Shown here one piece after another: positions 31,399-40,648 of a stretch of 64,000 nt of DNA. The stretch lies in NCBI RefSeq assembly GCF_002355735.1, contig NZ_AP014879.1:2800673-2864672 (forward strand), in the 5' to 3' direction. The DNA is from Sulfuricaulis limicola. GTDB taxonomy: Bacteria; Pseudomonadota; Gammaproteobacteria; Acidiferrobacterales; Sulfurifustaceae. A model generated the notes under the pieces. The model ran no database searches, was not told the DNA's origin, and saw only the letters and a program-made list of their open reading frames with translations. Position numbers and translations under genes: made by a program. Each line of letters opens with the position of its first letter. Within the stretch, counting starts at the first letter, position 1.

Positions 31399-31929
31399 TT
31401 AATGCATCGCGCAGATGCGCCGCCCGAACGCCTCCACGTCATCCCAGTTGGTGAATTCCACCACGGATTCCGGGTCGGTGGGCCCCTGCGTCATCCACAT
31501 GATGAAGCGGATAACCTGCCGGTCCCAGAAGCCGTACTTCGGGTAATCGATCTTGCCGGCGAACACCGCCAGTTCCCGGGGACGCCAGGCCGACTGTTGC
31601 AGGAACTTCTGCATGTAGGGATTGGTCTCGGGCCGGTTCTTTTCCGGTTTACGCGCCACCACGTTGACCGTGAAAAAGGCGTTGGGTTTGCCGTCCAGCA
31701 CCGCCCGGTTGCGCCCGGCGAACTCGAAAACTTCCGGGCGATGCTTGCCGTAGCGGATGCTGGCGCCGATGACGATCTTGTCGAACCGGTTCAGCTCCGC
31801 GCCGTCCGCCTCGCTCACCGGGACCAGCTCCACCCGGTGGTGCTCCCGTTCGATGACCTGCTGCAGGCGCTGGCAGATCTTCCGGGTCTGGCCATCGACG
31901 GTTGAATAGAGGATGAGAATGTTTGCCAT
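31399..31929 (-). CDS. hemG: Flavodoxin-type protoporphyrinogen oxidase HemG
   Basis: 176 aa. FMN-binding flavodoxin loop ILILYSTVDGQTRKI at the N-terminus, IGASIRYGKHRPEVFEF (about 54-70) and FFTVNVVARKPEKNRPETNP (the HemG-specific long loop) identify menaquinone/ubiquinone-coupled protoporphyrinogen IX dehydrogenase. It feeds protoporphyrin to HemH (6522). The C-terminus WDRQVIRFIMWMTQGPTDP is characteristic. A 19-bp inverted repeat lies immediately upstream, between hemG and the next minus-strand gene. Confidence 0.93.
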   Translation of the reverse strand: MANILILYSTVDGQTRKICQRLQQVIEREHHRVELVPVSEADGAELNRFDKIVIGASIRYGKHRPEVFEFAGRNRAVLDGKPNAFFTVNVVARKPEKNRPETNPYMQKFLQQSAWRPRELAVFAGKIDYPKYGFWDRQVIRFIMWMTQGPTDPESVVEFTNWDDVEAFGRRICAMH

Positions 31930-31946
31930 GGTTCCCTTAGTGATTC

Positions 31947-31991
31947 AAAAGGGGATGGAGGGATTGAAGTTTAATCCCTCCATCCCCTTTT
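31947..31991. repeat. Perfect 19-bp inverted repeat between hemG and the acetyltransferase
   Basis: AAAAGGGGATGGAGGGATT (31947-31965), 7-base loop GAAGTTT, and its exact complement (31973-31991). It ends two bases before the acetyltransferase stop and could terminate that minus-strand transcript (four T after the stem), or act as a repeat element. GGGACGG-type fragments recur at 32547-32560 around the acetyltransferase start. Confidence 0.85.
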
Positions 31992-31992
31992 A

Positions 31993-32547
31993 CTATCTGT
32001 CTGCCTTGAAAGCCTCGTGAAATTCCACAGTGCCTTGGGGAACCTGCCCGTCGAGGGGCAGGGCAAAGAAGACATCCTGGGGAGCTCCCTCACAGACAAG
32101 CCCTGGAGCATTTTCGAAACCGAAGCGCCGGTAATACGCCGGATGTCCCACGAGGCAGCAGCCTGCGGCACCCAAAGCCTTCAGGCGTGACAGCCCTTCT
32201 CGTATCAGCGCGCTGCCGATGCCCCGGCGCTGGTATTCGGGCAGCACGGATACCGGTCCAAGTCCGTACCAGTTCCGGGTGCCGTCCGAAATGGTCACGG
32301 GAGAGAAAGCGATATGCCCTATCACGCGGCCATCTGCTTCTGCGACGAGCGATACCGTGAGGGCCCTGGCGGCGCGCAGCGCCGCGACGATGAACTGCTC
32401 CGTGTGCTGGCTGATCTCCAGGGTCTGGAACGCGGCGACGGTCACCTCGGTTATCGCGTTCACATCGGCAGCGGTTTCACTTCGGATGACGATTTTCGGA
32501 TTCATGGCGGGGCGGGAAAGACGGTGGAGAAGTGGAAACGGGTACAT
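31993..32547 (-). CDS. GNAT-family N-acetyltransferase
   Basis: 184 aa with the acetyl-CoA binding core: VSLVAEADGRVIGHIAFSPV (beta-strands), WYGLGPVSVLPEYQRRGIGS ALI (the Q/RxxGxG/A pyrophosphate loop, here QRRGIGSA) and GCCLVGHPAYYRRFGF at the C-terminal half, typical of the YhbS-like subgroup. The ATG at 32547 has a GGAG site; an ATG at 32505 (MNPKIVIRSE) fits family starts better but lacks one, so the first 14 residues are uncertain. Substrate unknown. Confidence 0.85.
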   Translation of the reverse strand: MYPFPLLHRLSRPAMNPKIVIRSETAADVNAITEVTVAAFQTLEISQHTEQFIVAALRAARALTVSLVAEADGRVIGHIAFSPVTISDGTRNWYGLGPVSVLPEYQRRGIGSALIREGLSRLKALGAAGCCLVGHPAYYRRFGFENAPGLVCEGAPQDVFFALPLDGQVPQGTVEFHEAFKADR

Positions 32548-32619
32548 CTCACTCCGTCCCCTTTTTCGCTGGAGGGATAACTACTTAATACCTCCGTCTC
32601 TATTCATTGCCTTTGCTTT

Positions 32620-32910
32620 TTATCTCACCAAGAAGATCAGTCCTGATAAATACAAAATAACACCAATCGTTGCCGAAATTCTGTAGGCAATCGGTTCTTC
32701 AGTAGTCACGATAATTTTTCCAAGAAAAATTGTGTCCCTGGTAAACATTGAAGTACATACGATGATACCAAGGGAAAGAAAAAAAATTCCCGAGAAGCGT
32801 TCAGTTGCCCAAGCACGAAGAGATTCAGAAGACGAGACTGAGAATACCAGAACAGAAATTGCTGCCAGCCATAACAGTATCACTAATACGACTCTCGTTT
32901 TGGCATTCAT
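32620..32910 (-). CDS. Small hypothetical membrane protein (96 aa)
   Basis: MNAKTRVVLVILLWLAAISV start; three hydrophobic helices (about 5-25, 41-54, 75-95) with short polar links. It lies in an AT-rich island (about 32580-32950) that contrasts sharply with the GC-rich surroundings and uses AT-ending codons, which suggests recent acquisition. The ribosome-binding site is weak. No family recognised. It might be a toxin-like or immunity-like small membrane protein, but nothing in the sequence supports that beyond size. Confidence 0.6.
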   Translation of the reverse strand: MNAKTRVVLVILLWLAAISVLVFSVSSSESLRAWATERFSGIFFLSLGIIVCTSMFTRDTIFLGKIIVTTEEPIAYRISATIGVILYLSGLIFLVR

Positions 32911-32950
32911 ACAATTGTGATCCGATGCATATGGGATTATATGTTCATGT

Positions 32951-34024
32951 TCACTTCACATAATGCATGAAATTTGCGTACGACGACTCCGCCACCTTGA
33001 ACCACTGGTCGCTGGCGAGGGCGAATTTTTTCCACTCGCTGTAGATGCGTTTGAATACCGCGTTCTTGCGCGCCTCATCTTCGTACATCTCGAACGCCGT
33101 CTTGCGCGCCGCGAGCATGACGTCCTTGGGGAAGGCGTGCAGCTGTACGCCGGCCTTGAGCAGGCGCTGCAAGGCCGGTGGATTTTTGGCGTCGTAGTCG
33201 GCGAGCATGTACAGATTCGCCTCGGCCGCGGCGGCTTCGAAAGCAGCGCGGTAGGCCGGCGGCAGTTCCTGCCATTTCTTGAGATTCACGTAGAACGAAA
33301 TCTGCGGCCCGGGCTCCCACCAGCCGGGGTAGTAATAGTGCTTCGCGACCTTGTGGAAGCCGAGCTTCTCGTCGTCGTAGGGCCCGACCCATTCGGTGGC
33401 GTCGAGCGCGCCGCTTTCGAGCGCGGGATAAATATCGCCGCCGGCCAGCGTCTGCGGCACCACGCCGAGGCGCGCCAGGATCTGGCCGCCGAGGCCGGGG
33501 ATGCGCATCTTGAGGCCCTTGAGGTCGGCGATGGATTTGAGCTCGCGGCGGAACCAGCCGCCCATCTGCACGCCGGTGTTGCCGCCGGGGAACATCACCA
33601 CGCCATGCTCGGTGTAGAGGTCGCGCATCAGCTCGCGGCCGCCGCCGGCGTACATCCAGGCGATCTGCTGGCGCGCGTTCAGGCCGAACGGCACCGCGGT
33701 CTCGAAGGCGAAGGCCATGTTCTTGCCGACGTAGTAGTAACCGGCGGTCTGGCCGCACTCGACCGTGCCCTGGCCGACCGCGTCCATGACCTGCAGTCCC
33801 GGCACGATCTCGCCGCCGGCGAACACGCGGATCTGGAATTTGCCGCCGGTGATTTCGCCGACGCGCCGCGCCAGGCGCTCGGCCGCGCCGTAGATGGCGT
33901 CCACGCTCTTGGGGAAACTTGAAGCAAGACGCCAGCGGATCGTCGGGGATTCATCGGCGCGCACGGCAGCGGCCGCGCCCAGCAGCCCGACTCCGGCGCC
34001 CTTGAGGACATCGCGTCGTTTCAT
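32951..34024 (-). CDS. TRAP transporter solute-binding protein (DctP/TakP type)
   Basis: 357 aa. MKRRDVLKGAGVGLLGAAAA is a twin-arginine (KRRDVLK) signal, so the protein is exported folded by Tat. The mature part has IRWRLASSFPKSVDAIYGAAERLARRV, GGEIVPGLQVMDAVGQGTVECG, LKMRIPGLGGQILARLG with the conserved Arg that binds substrate carboxylate, and ATEWVGPYDDEKLGFHKVAKHYYYPGWWEPG, the TakP-like signature. The likely ligand is an alpha-keto or related organic acid. The start at 34024 (MKRRD) is chosen because it begins the Tat signal; upstream residues to 34075 have no family match. Its permeases are at 29442-31375 on the other strand. Confidence 0.92.
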   Translation of the reverse strand: MKRRDVLKGAGVGLLGAAAAVRADESPTIRWRLASSFPKSVDAIYGAAERLARRVGEITGGKFQIRVFAGGEIVPGLQVMDAVGQGTVECGQTAGYYYVGKNMAFAFETAVPFGLNARQQIAWMYAGGGRELMRDLYTEHGVVMFPGGNTGVQMGGWFRRELKSIADLKGLKMRIPGLGGQILARLGVVPQTLAGGDIYPALESGALDATEWVGPYDDEKLGFHKVAKHYYYPGWWEPGPQISFYVNLKKWQELPPAYRAAFEAAAAEANLYMLADYDAKNPPALQRLLKAGVQLHAFPKDVMLAARKTAFEMYEDEARKNAVFKRIYSEWKKFALASDQWFKVAESSYANFMHYVK

Positions 34025-34118
34025 GTCATTTTTCTTGATGGTTTTGACGGACAGCGGACATTCTGCCCCAGTCATGCACCGGAGCCAAACGCTTTACGGA
34101 AGGGAACGACGGAAAGGA

Positions 34119-34877
34119 TTAACGACTTTTGCTGGCGACAACCTTGTTACGGCCGCCCTGCTTGGCTTCCTGCAGGGCCTTGCTGGCGTGCGACATCAGC
34201 TGCTCGAGATCTTCACCATCCTTGTACTGGGTAACGCCGATGCTGATGGTCAGGCGGATTTTCTTGGAGCCCACGTTGAAGTCCCACTTGCTGACCGAGT
34301 TGCGGATGCGCTCGACGATTTTCTTGCCCTGCACCAGGCTGGTGTGCGGCAGCACGATGAGGAATTCCTCGCCGCCGTAGCGCCCGACCTTGTCCGGCAT
34401 GCGCAGGGCGTCGGCGAGCACGCCGGCCACGTCCTTGAGCACGCGGTCGCCGCCGCCACGTCCGTAGGAGGCGTTGATTTCCTTCAGCAGGTCGATGTCG
34501 GCCATGGCGACCGTCAGCGGGGTGCGGTAGCGCTCGGCATGGGCCATGGCATCGAGCAGGCCGACGGTGATGCCGCGACGGTTCATGATGCGCGTGAGCG
34601 GATCAGTGATCGCCATATGGCTCAGGTCTTCGTCGTCGCCTTCACCGCGCAGGCGCCTGATGTATTGGTTGCGGATCGGGCTCAGCACCAGCCAGTAGAT
34701 CGGCGGCGCGCAAATCACCGCGAGCAGAATGCCGTTGAGGAGGGTGAATCGGGTTCCGAATTCGAAGCCCAGGTAGCGCAGGGCGTACATGATCAGCACT
34801 TCGACGAGGAAGAGCATGACCGCAATGGCCAGCATGGCCTTGACCGCCGTTTGAACCTCGCTCCTAGCTTGCTTCAC
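34119..34877 (-). CDS. Membrane-anchored diguanylate cyclase
   Basis: 252 aa. Two N-terminal membrane helices (about 10-32 and 47-66) with a short periplasmic loop, then a GGDEF domain from about 88. Active site GGEEF at 168-172, and an RxxD inhibitory site (R159-D162) exactly five residues before it, so synthesis of c-di-GMP should be subject to product inhibition. The usual DxxxFKxxND motif is changed to DIDLLKEINASYGRGGGD, keeping the metal Asp and the Asn. No sensor domain other than the membrane part. It would tie surface adhesion or motility to c-di-GMP. Confidence 0.92.
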   Translation of the reverse strand: MKQARSEVQTAVKAMLAIAVMLFLVEVLIMYALRYLGFEFGTRFTLLNGILLAVICAPPIYWLVLSPIRNQYIRRLRGEGDDEDLSHMAITDPLTRIMNRRGITVGLLDAMAHAERYRTPLTVAMADIDLLKEINASYGRGGGDRVLKDVAGVLADALRMPDKVGRYGGEEFLIVLPHTSLVQGKKIVERIRNSVSKWDFNVGSKKIRLTISIGVTQYKDGEDLEQLMSHASKALQEAKQGGRNKVVASKSR

Positions 34878-34987
34878 GAGACATCCCCGTTATTTTCTCT
34901 ACCCGGTCTGACCCGGCCATTCCCTGGATTTTTCTTTTCCCTAACTATAGTCCATCAACTGAGGATGCAAGGTCGGGCGGGGCGGGG

Positions 34988-37153
34988 TTACAGGGACTGG
35001 AGCTTGGCGTATCCGATCACGAGCCACTTGGTGCCGGCGGCCTCGAAATTGACCTGCACCCGGGCATGCGGACCCTGGCCCTCGTAGCGCAGCACCACCC
35101 CGTCGCCGAAGGTCCCGTGGCGCACCCGGCTGCCGAGGCGCATGCCCCCGGCCGGGGGCTCATCGGCCGGCAGGCCGCGCGCCGGGCTGGATGGGGCATA
35201 GGCCGAAACCGCAGGTTTGGCGCGGATTTCCTGAAGCAACTCTTCGGGGATTTCCCCCAGGAAGCGCGACGGGCTGGTGTAGTGCTCGTTGCCGTGCAGG
35301 CGGCGCAGCTCGGCCTGGGTCAGCACCAGCTGGCGGCGCGCCCGGGTCATGCCGACGTAACACAGGCGCCGCTCCTCCTCGAGCCGCACCGGGTCCTGGA
35401 GCGAATGCTGGTGCGGGAACAGGCCCTCTTCCAGACCGGTCAGGAACACCAGCGGGAATTCCAGCCCCTTGGCCGAGTGCAGGCTCATGAGCTGGACGCA
35501 GTCCTGCCAGGCCTCGGCCTGGCCCTCGCCGGCCTCAAGTGCCGCATGCGCCAGAAACGAGGACAGCGGATCGAGGCCCTCGGCCTCGTCGTGCTCGTAA
35601 CCGCGCGCGGCGTTGATCAGCTCCTCCAGGTTTTCCACACGCGATTCGGCCTTCTCGCCCTTTTCCTTCTTGTAGTGCTCGATCAGCCCGCTGCCGGCGA
35701 GCATGTGCTCGACGGTCTCGCCCAGCGCGAGCCCGGCGGTCTCGGAGGCCAGGCGCTCGATCAGTTGCAGGAACCCAAGCAGCGCCTCGCGCGCGCGGGC
35801 CGGCAACTCGGCGGCGCCGAGCAGTTTCTGCGCCGCGTCCCACATGGAAATTTTTTCACCCTTGGCGCGCTCGCGCAGCGCGTCCACGGTCTTGGCGCCG
35901 ATGCCGCGGGTGGGAAGATTTACCACCCGCTCAAAAGAGGCGTCGTCGTGGCGGCTGGCCATGAGCCGCAGATAGGCGAGCGCGTCCTTGATCTCGGCGC
36001 GCTCGAAAAAGCGCAGGCCGCCATACACACGATAAGGGATACCCTCGTTGATCAGGCGTTCTTCAAACAGGCGTGACTGGGCGTTGGAGCGGTACAGGAT
36101 GGCGCACTCGGCGCGCGCGTGTCCGCGCGCGACCCAGTCCTGGATGCGGTCGATCACGAAACGCGCCTCGTCATAATCGGTGTAGCCGGTGTAGAACTGG
36201 ATCGGCTCGCCTTCCTCGCCCGCGGTCCACAGGTTCTTGCCGAGACGTCCGGTGTTGTGGCCGATGACGGCGTTGGCGGCCTTGAGGATGGTGCCGGTGG
36301 AACGGTAATTCTGTTCGAGGCGAATGGTGCGCGTGCCGGGAAAATCGTTTTCGAACTTGAGAATATTTTCCACCTTGGCGCCGCGCCAGCCGTAGATCGA
36401 CTGGTCGTCGTCGCCGACTACGAACAGGTTGCGCTCGGGCCCGACGAACTGGCGCAGCCAGGCGTATTGAATGCGGTTGGTATCCTGGAACTCGTCCACC
36501 AGCACATGGCGGAAGCGCGCCTGGTAGTGCTCACGCATGGCCGGGTTGTCGCGCAGCAGCTCGTAGGCGCGCAGCAGCAGCTCGGCGAAATCGACCAGCC
36601 CGGAACGCTGGCAGGTCTCCTCGTAGGCCACGTATACCCGGCGCAGTTCGCGCTGGGTTGGATCGAGCGATTCGCCGAGGTCCTTCGGGCGCCGGCCCTC
36701 TTCCTTGTGGCCGTTGATGAACCACATGGCCTGCTTCGGCGGCCAGTAGGCCTCGTCCATGTTCATGCCCTTCATGAGCCGCCGGATGACTCTGAGTTGG
36801 TCCTCACTATCCAGAATCGTAAATGTTTGAGCCAGGTTTGCTTCTTTCCAATGGGATCGCAGCAGCCGGTGCGACAGGCCGTGAAAGGTGCCGATCCACA
36901 TGCCGCCCACGGGCGTGTGCAGCATGGACTCGATGCGGCCGCGCATCTCGTGAGCGGCCTTGTTGGTGAAGGTCACCGCCAGAATGGAATGTGGCGAGAT
37001 GCCCTCGACACCGACGAGCCAGGCCACGCGGTGGGTCAGCACGCGCGTCTTGCCGCTGCCGGCGCCGGCCAATACCAGCAGCGGCCCCGGCGGGGCGCCC
37101 ACGGCCTCGCGCTGCACGTCGTTGAGATCGTCCATCAGGTGGGAAACATCCAT
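34988..37153 (-). CDS. uvrD: DNA helicase II (UvrD)
   Basis: 721 aa superfamily-1A 3'-5' helicase for nucleotide excision and mismatch repair. Walker A AGAGSGKT (29-36), motif Ia TFTNKAAHEM, Walker B VDEFQDTN (about 220), motif III GDDDQSIYGWRGA, motif IV RLEQNYRS, motif V LMSHLSAKGLEFPLVFLTG-like segment (about 560) and motif VI EERRLCYVGMTRARR. The C-terminal 60 residues form the Tudor-like tail found in UvrD/PcrA (VRHGTFGDGVVLRYEG). Full length. It lies alone on the minus strand between the cyclase and glmS. Confidence 0.96.
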   Translation of the reverse strand: MDVSHLMDDLNDVQREAVGAPPGPLLVLAGAGSGKTRVLTHRVAWLVGVEGISPHSILAVTFTNKAAHEMRGRIESMLHTPVGGMWIGTFHGLSHRLLRSHWKEANLAQTFTILDSEDQLRVIRRLMKGMNMDEAYWPPKQAMWFINGHKEEGRRPKDLGESLDPTQRELRRVYVAYEETCQRSGLVDFAELLLRAYELLRDNPAMREHYQARFRHVLVDEFQDTNRIQYAWLRQFVGPERNLFVVGDDDQSIYGWRGAKVENILKFENDFPGTRTIRLEQNYRSTGTILKAANAVIGHNTGRLGKNLWTAGEEGEPIQFYTGYTDYDEARFVIDRIQDWVARGHARAECAILYRSNAQSRLFEERLINEGIPYRVYGGLRFFERAEIKDALAYLRLMASRHDDASFERVVNLPTRGIGAKTVDALRERAKGEKISMWDAAQKLLGAAELPARAREALLGFLQLIERLASETAGLALGETVEHMLAGSGLIEHYKKEKGEKAESRVENLEELINAARGYEHDEAEGLDPLSSFLAHAALEAGEGQAEAWQDCVQLMSLHSAKGLEFPLVFLTGLEEGLFPHQHSLQDPVRLEEERRLCYVGMTRARRQLVLTQAELRRLHGNEHYTSPSRFLGEIPEELLQEIRAKPAVSAYAPSSPARGLPADEPPAGGMRLGSRVRHGTFGDGVVLRYEGQGPHARVQVNFEAAGTKWLVIGYAKLQSL

Positions 37154-37261
37154 CCCCGAATTTTACCAGAGACGGCGCGGCGTCCGTGGAAAATCAGTCC
37201 GCCCGGGATACGGTCCGTGCGCGGGGAGCGCAATCGGTTTTGGGTCCCGCCGAAGGCGGTT

Positions 37262-39097
37262 CTACTCCACCGTTACCGACTTCGCCAGATTCCTCGGCTG
37301 ATCCACGTCCGTCCCTTTCGCCAGCGCGACGTAGTAGGCCAGCAATTGCAGCGGCACGGTGTAGAGGATCGGCGAGGTCCATTCGCCCACCTCGGGCATG
37401 CGGATCTTGGTGGTGTTGCTGGCGCGCACGCCGGTGCCCTTGACCGAGAACACGTACAGCTCGCCGCCGCGGGCGCGCACTTCCTGAAGATTGGATTTCA
37501 GTTTTTCCAGCAGCTCGTCGTTGGGCGCGACGGCGATGACCGGCATGTTGGCGTCCACCAGCGCCAGCGGACCATGCTTCAGTTCGCCGGCGGCGTAGGA
37601 TTCGGCGTGGATGTAGGAGATTTCCTTGAGCTTCAGTGCCCCTTCCATGGCGATGGGGTAGTGCACGCCGCGCCCGAGGAACAGCGCGTGGTGCTTGTCC
37701 ACGAAGCGCTCGGACAGGGCGCGGATTTCCTCGCTCAGTTCCAGCACTTTCTGGATGCGGCCCGGGAGCTGTTCCAGTTCTTCCACCAGCTGCTTTTCTT
37801 TCTCGGCGGTCAATCCATGCCGGCGCGCCAGCGCGATGGTGAGCAGCAGCAGGGCGGTGAGCTGGGTGACGAAGGCCTTGGTGGAAGCGACGCCGATTTC
37901 CGGGCCAGCGCGGGTGAGCAGCGTGAGTTCCGACTCGCGCACCAGCGAGGACTCCGGCACGTTACAGATGGCGAGCGAATGACCGTAGCCGAGCTTCCTG
38001 GTCTGTTGCAGTGCCGCGAGCGTGTCGGCGGTTTCGCCGGATTGGGAAATGGTCACCACCAGCGTTCCCGGCAGCACCACGTGCTTGCGGTAACGGTATT
38101 CGCTGGCGATCTCGACGTTGCATGGCAGGCCGGCGAGGCTTTCGATCCAGTAGCGCGCCACTGAACCGGCGTGGAAACTGGTGCCGCAGGCAATGATCTG
38201 AACGGCTTTGGTGTTGTCGAAGATCTGCCCGGCGGTGACGCCGAAGGCCTCTTCCAGGATGCGGCCCTTGCCGAGGCGGCCTTCGAGGGTGTCGGCCACG
38301 GCCTTCGGCTGCTCGAAAATTTCCTTCTCGGTGAAGTTGCGATACTGGCCACGATCCACGGCGTCGGCCGTGGCCTCGGACACGCGCACTGGCCGTTCGA
38401 CCTTCTTGCCGCTGGCGTCGTAAATGGTGTGCTCGGTGCGGCGCAGGTCGGCCACGTCGCCTTCCTCGAGATAGATCACGTTGCGCGTCACCGGTGCCAG
38501 CGCCAGCACGTCGGAGCCGATGAAGCGCTCCTCGATGCCAACCCCGACCACCAGCGGGCTGCCCTTGCGCGCGGCGATCAGGCGGTGCGGCTCATCGCGG
38601 CTGATGATGCCGAGCGCGTACGCGCCCTCCAGCTCGCCGATCGCGGCCATGGCCGCCTTGCATAAATCTTTCTGTTTTTTCAGGTGGTGGTGCACCAGGT
38701 GCGCCACCACCTCGGTGTCGGTCTGGGAGGTGAATTCGTAGCCCAGCTCCTGCAGCTTCGTGCGCAACTTCTCGTGATTTTCAATGATGCCGTTGTGCAC
38801 CACGGCGATGACGCCGTGGCTCACGTGCGGGTGGGCGTTGTCCTCGCTCGGCACGCCATGCGTGGCCCAGCGCGTATGGGCGATGCCGGTCTGACCCTCG
38901 GTCTTGAGCTGCTGGATGGAGTCCTCGAGCGCCTTGACCTTGCCGACGGCGCGCACGCGGTCGAGGCGTTCCGCGCCGCCGTCGCCGAGCACGGCTAGCC
39001 CGGCCGAATCGTAACCGCGGTATTCGAGACGCTTCAGACCCTCGACCAGGATGGGAACCACGTTACGCTGCGCGACCGCGCCGACAATGCCACACAT
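37262..39097 (-). CDS. glmS: Glutamine--fructose-6-phosphate aminotransferase
   Basis: Makes glucosamine-6-phosphate for peptidoglycan and LPS. 611 aa. Glutaminase domain: C2 nucleophile in [11 protein letters not shown], then [13 protein letters not shown] [10 protein letters not shown] and NGIIENHE. Isomerase: two SIS domains with [18 protein letters not shown] and [19 protein letters not shown]. The C-terminus is LAKSVTVE, as expected. No ribozyme leader is expected or seen. It lies 111 bases downstream of glmU; the spacer is filled by a palindromic repeat that may separate their expression. Confidence 0.97.
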   Translation of the reverse strand: MCGIVGAVAQRNVVPILVEGLKRLEYRGYDSAGLAVLGDGGAERLDRVRAVGKVKALEDSIQQLKTEGQTGIAHTRWATHGVPSEDNAHPHVSHGVIAVVHNGIIENHEKLRTKLQELGYEFTSQTDTEVVAHLVHHHLKKQKDLCKAAMAAIGELEGAYALGIISRDEPHRLIAARKGSPLVVGVGIEERFIGSDVLALAPVTRNVIYLEEGDVADLRRTEHTIYDASGKKVERPVRVSEATADAVDRGQYRNFTEKEIFEQPKAVADTLEGRLGKGRILEEAFGVTAGQIFDNTKAVQIIACGTSFHAGSVARYWIESLAGLPCNVEIASEYRYRKHVVLPGTLVVTISQSGETADTLAALQQTRKLGYGHSLAICNVPESSLVRESELTLLTRAGPEIGVASTKAFVTQLTALLLLTIALARRHGLTAEKEKQLVEELEQLPGRIQKVLELSEEIRALSERFVDKHHALFLGRGVHYPIAMEGALKLKEISYIHAESYAAGELKHGPLALVDANMPVIAVAPNDELLEKLKSNLQEVRARGGELYVFSVKGTGVRASNTTKIRMPEVGEWTSPILYTVPLQLLAYYVALAKGTDVDQPRNLAKSVTVE

Positions 39098-39127
39098 TTG
39101 TTGTCTGCCTTTTTATTGCTAAAAAAA

Positions 39128-39213
39128 TGGACAGGATTTACAGGATTAACATGATTAAATCTGACCATCCGTTCTTCGGATAATCCAGTAAATCCAGTTA
39201 ATCCTGTCTATTT
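39128..39213. repeat. Intergenic palindromic repeat, GGACAGGATT family, copy 2
   Basis: Left arm TGGACAGGATTTACAGGATT-AACATGATTAA, right arm AATCCAGTAAATCCAG-TTAATCCTGTCTA, each with three units of a 10-11 nt period. It fills most of the glmU-glmS spacer, and the glmU stop (TAG on the minus strand, 39208-39210) lies in the last bases of the right arm. The first copy is at 3679. Confidence 0.88.
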
Positions 39214-40584
39214 ATCTTTGCTTTTTTTCACCGGCCGTTTCCAGCCGGGCTTGGTCATCTGCGGCGCGCGTGTCAGTGTCAGCTCGCCGGCCGGCGCGTC
39301 TTTCGTGATCACCGAGCCGGCGCCAATGGTGGCGCCTTCGCCCACGGTCAACGGCGCCACCAGCGCCGTGTTCGATCCGATGAAGGCCTTGTCGCCGATG
39401 ACCGTCGGATGTTTGTTGGCGCCGTCGTAATTGCACACGATGGTGCCGGCGCCGATATTTACGTCCTTGCCCACCGTGGTGTCGCCGACGTAGCTCAGAT
39501 GATTGATTTTGCTGCCGGGGCCGACCCGGGATTTTTTGATCTCGACGAAATTTCCCAGATGCACGTGGTCCGCGATTTCCGCCCCCGGGCGCAGACGCGT
39601 GAACGGTCCGAGGCGGCAATGGCTGCCGATGACGGATTCCTCGATGACGCAGCTGGGAAGAATCTGCGTGTGGGCGCCGATGGTGGTGTCGCGGATCACG
39701 TTGTTGGGGCCGATCTGAACGCCGTCCTGAAGCACGACCTTGCCTTCGAAGACCACGTTCACGTCGATCACCACGTCGCGTCCGCAGGTCAGTTCACCGC
39801 GCACGTCCAGGCGCGCGGGGTCGCGCAGGGTCACGCCCTGCTGCATGAGTTTCTCCGCCTGCTGTTTCTGGTACATGCGCTCCAATTGCGCGAGCTCCGG
39901 CTTGCTATTGACCCCGAGGATTTCGCCGAGGTCGCGGGGGGCGCGGGTGGTGATCGCCACCCGTTCCGCTGCCGCCATGGAAATTATATCAGTCAGATAG
40001 TACTCACCCTGGGCGTTGTGATTCCGCAGGCCGGCCAGCCATTTCCTGAGCTTTGCCGCCGGGGCGGCGAGGAAACCGGTGTAGACCTCGCGCACGGCGG
40101 CCTCGTCCGGGCCGGCATCCTTGCTCTCGACGATTCGGACCACCCGGCCGGCCGGATCACGCAGGATGCGGCCATAGCCGGCGGGATCGGCCAATTCGGC
40201 CGTGAGCAGGGCCAGACCGTCACCGGCGGCGGAAAGCAATTCCTGGAGGGTCTGTGGGCGGATCAGGGGGACATCGCCGTACAACACCAGCACGGTGGCC
40301 CGTTCAGCGATTTTGGGCATGGCCTGGGCCATGGCATGGCCGGTGCCTTTCTGCTCCGCCTGATGGACCCAGACGAGTCCTGTCCCGGGAAAGGCCGCGC
40401 GCACCTGTTCGCCGCCATGACCATAAACCACGTGGATTGCGTCCGGTTTGAGCATGTGCGCGGTGTCCAGCACATGGCCCAGCAGGGGCTTGCCGGCCAG
40501 GCCGTGCAAGACCTTGGGCAGGTCGGAGTACATGCGCTTGCCCTGGCCGGCAGCCAGGATGACGATTTCGAGGGGGGCGGACAT
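39208..40584 (-). CDS. glmU: Bifunctional glucosamine-1-phosphate acetyltransferase / UDP-GlcNAc pyrophosphorylase
   Basis: Makes UDP-GlcNAc. 458 aa. The uridyltransferase domain (1-230) starts VILAAGQGKRMYSDLPKVLH and has YGDVPLI and YYLTDII. The left-handed beta-helix acetyltransferase domain follows (hexapeptide rungs, about 250-440) with FVEIKKSRVGPGSKINHLSY and GTIVCNYDGANK; the active-site His is in the INHLSYVGD segment. Tail KKSKDK. Its final codons and stop border a dispersed repeat. It lies downstream of the atp operon, the usual order in this lineage. Confidence 0.97.
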   Translation of the reverse strand: MSAPLEIVILAAGQGKRMYSDLPKVLHGLAGKPLLGHVLDTAHMLKPDAIHVVYGHGGEQVRAAFPGTGLVWVHQAEQKGTGHAMAQAMPKIAERATVLVLYGDVPLIRPQTLQELLSAAGDGLALLTAELADPAGYGRILRDPAGRVVRIVESKDAGPDEAAVREVYTGFLAAPAAKLRKWLAGLRNHNAQGEYYLTDIISMAAAERVAITTRAPRDLGEILGVNSKPELAQLERMYQKQQAEKLMQQGVTLRDPARLDVRGELTCGRDVVIDVNVVFEGKVVLQDGVQIGPNNVIRDTTIGAHTQILPSCVIEESVIGSHCRLGPFTRLRPGAEIADHVHLGNFVEIKKSRVGPGSKINHLSYVGDTTVGKDVNIGAGTIVCNYDGANKHPTVIGDKAFIGSNTALVAPLTVGEGATIGAGSVITKDAPAGELTLTRAPQMTKPGWKRPVKKSKDK

Positions 40585-40648
40585 GGGTCAGGGCGAAGCT
40601 TGCATCATACCCGCTAACTATAGAAAAAAGCGCCGGGGTGAGGCGGAT

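Noticed and set aside
37181..37261. tRNA-like or ribozyme sequence between uvrD and glmS
   Set aside because: No cloverleaf, no CCA-proximal stem; only a 5-bp CCGCC/GGCGG hairpin. GlmS ribozymes are confined to Gram-positives and lie upstream of glmS, not downstream.
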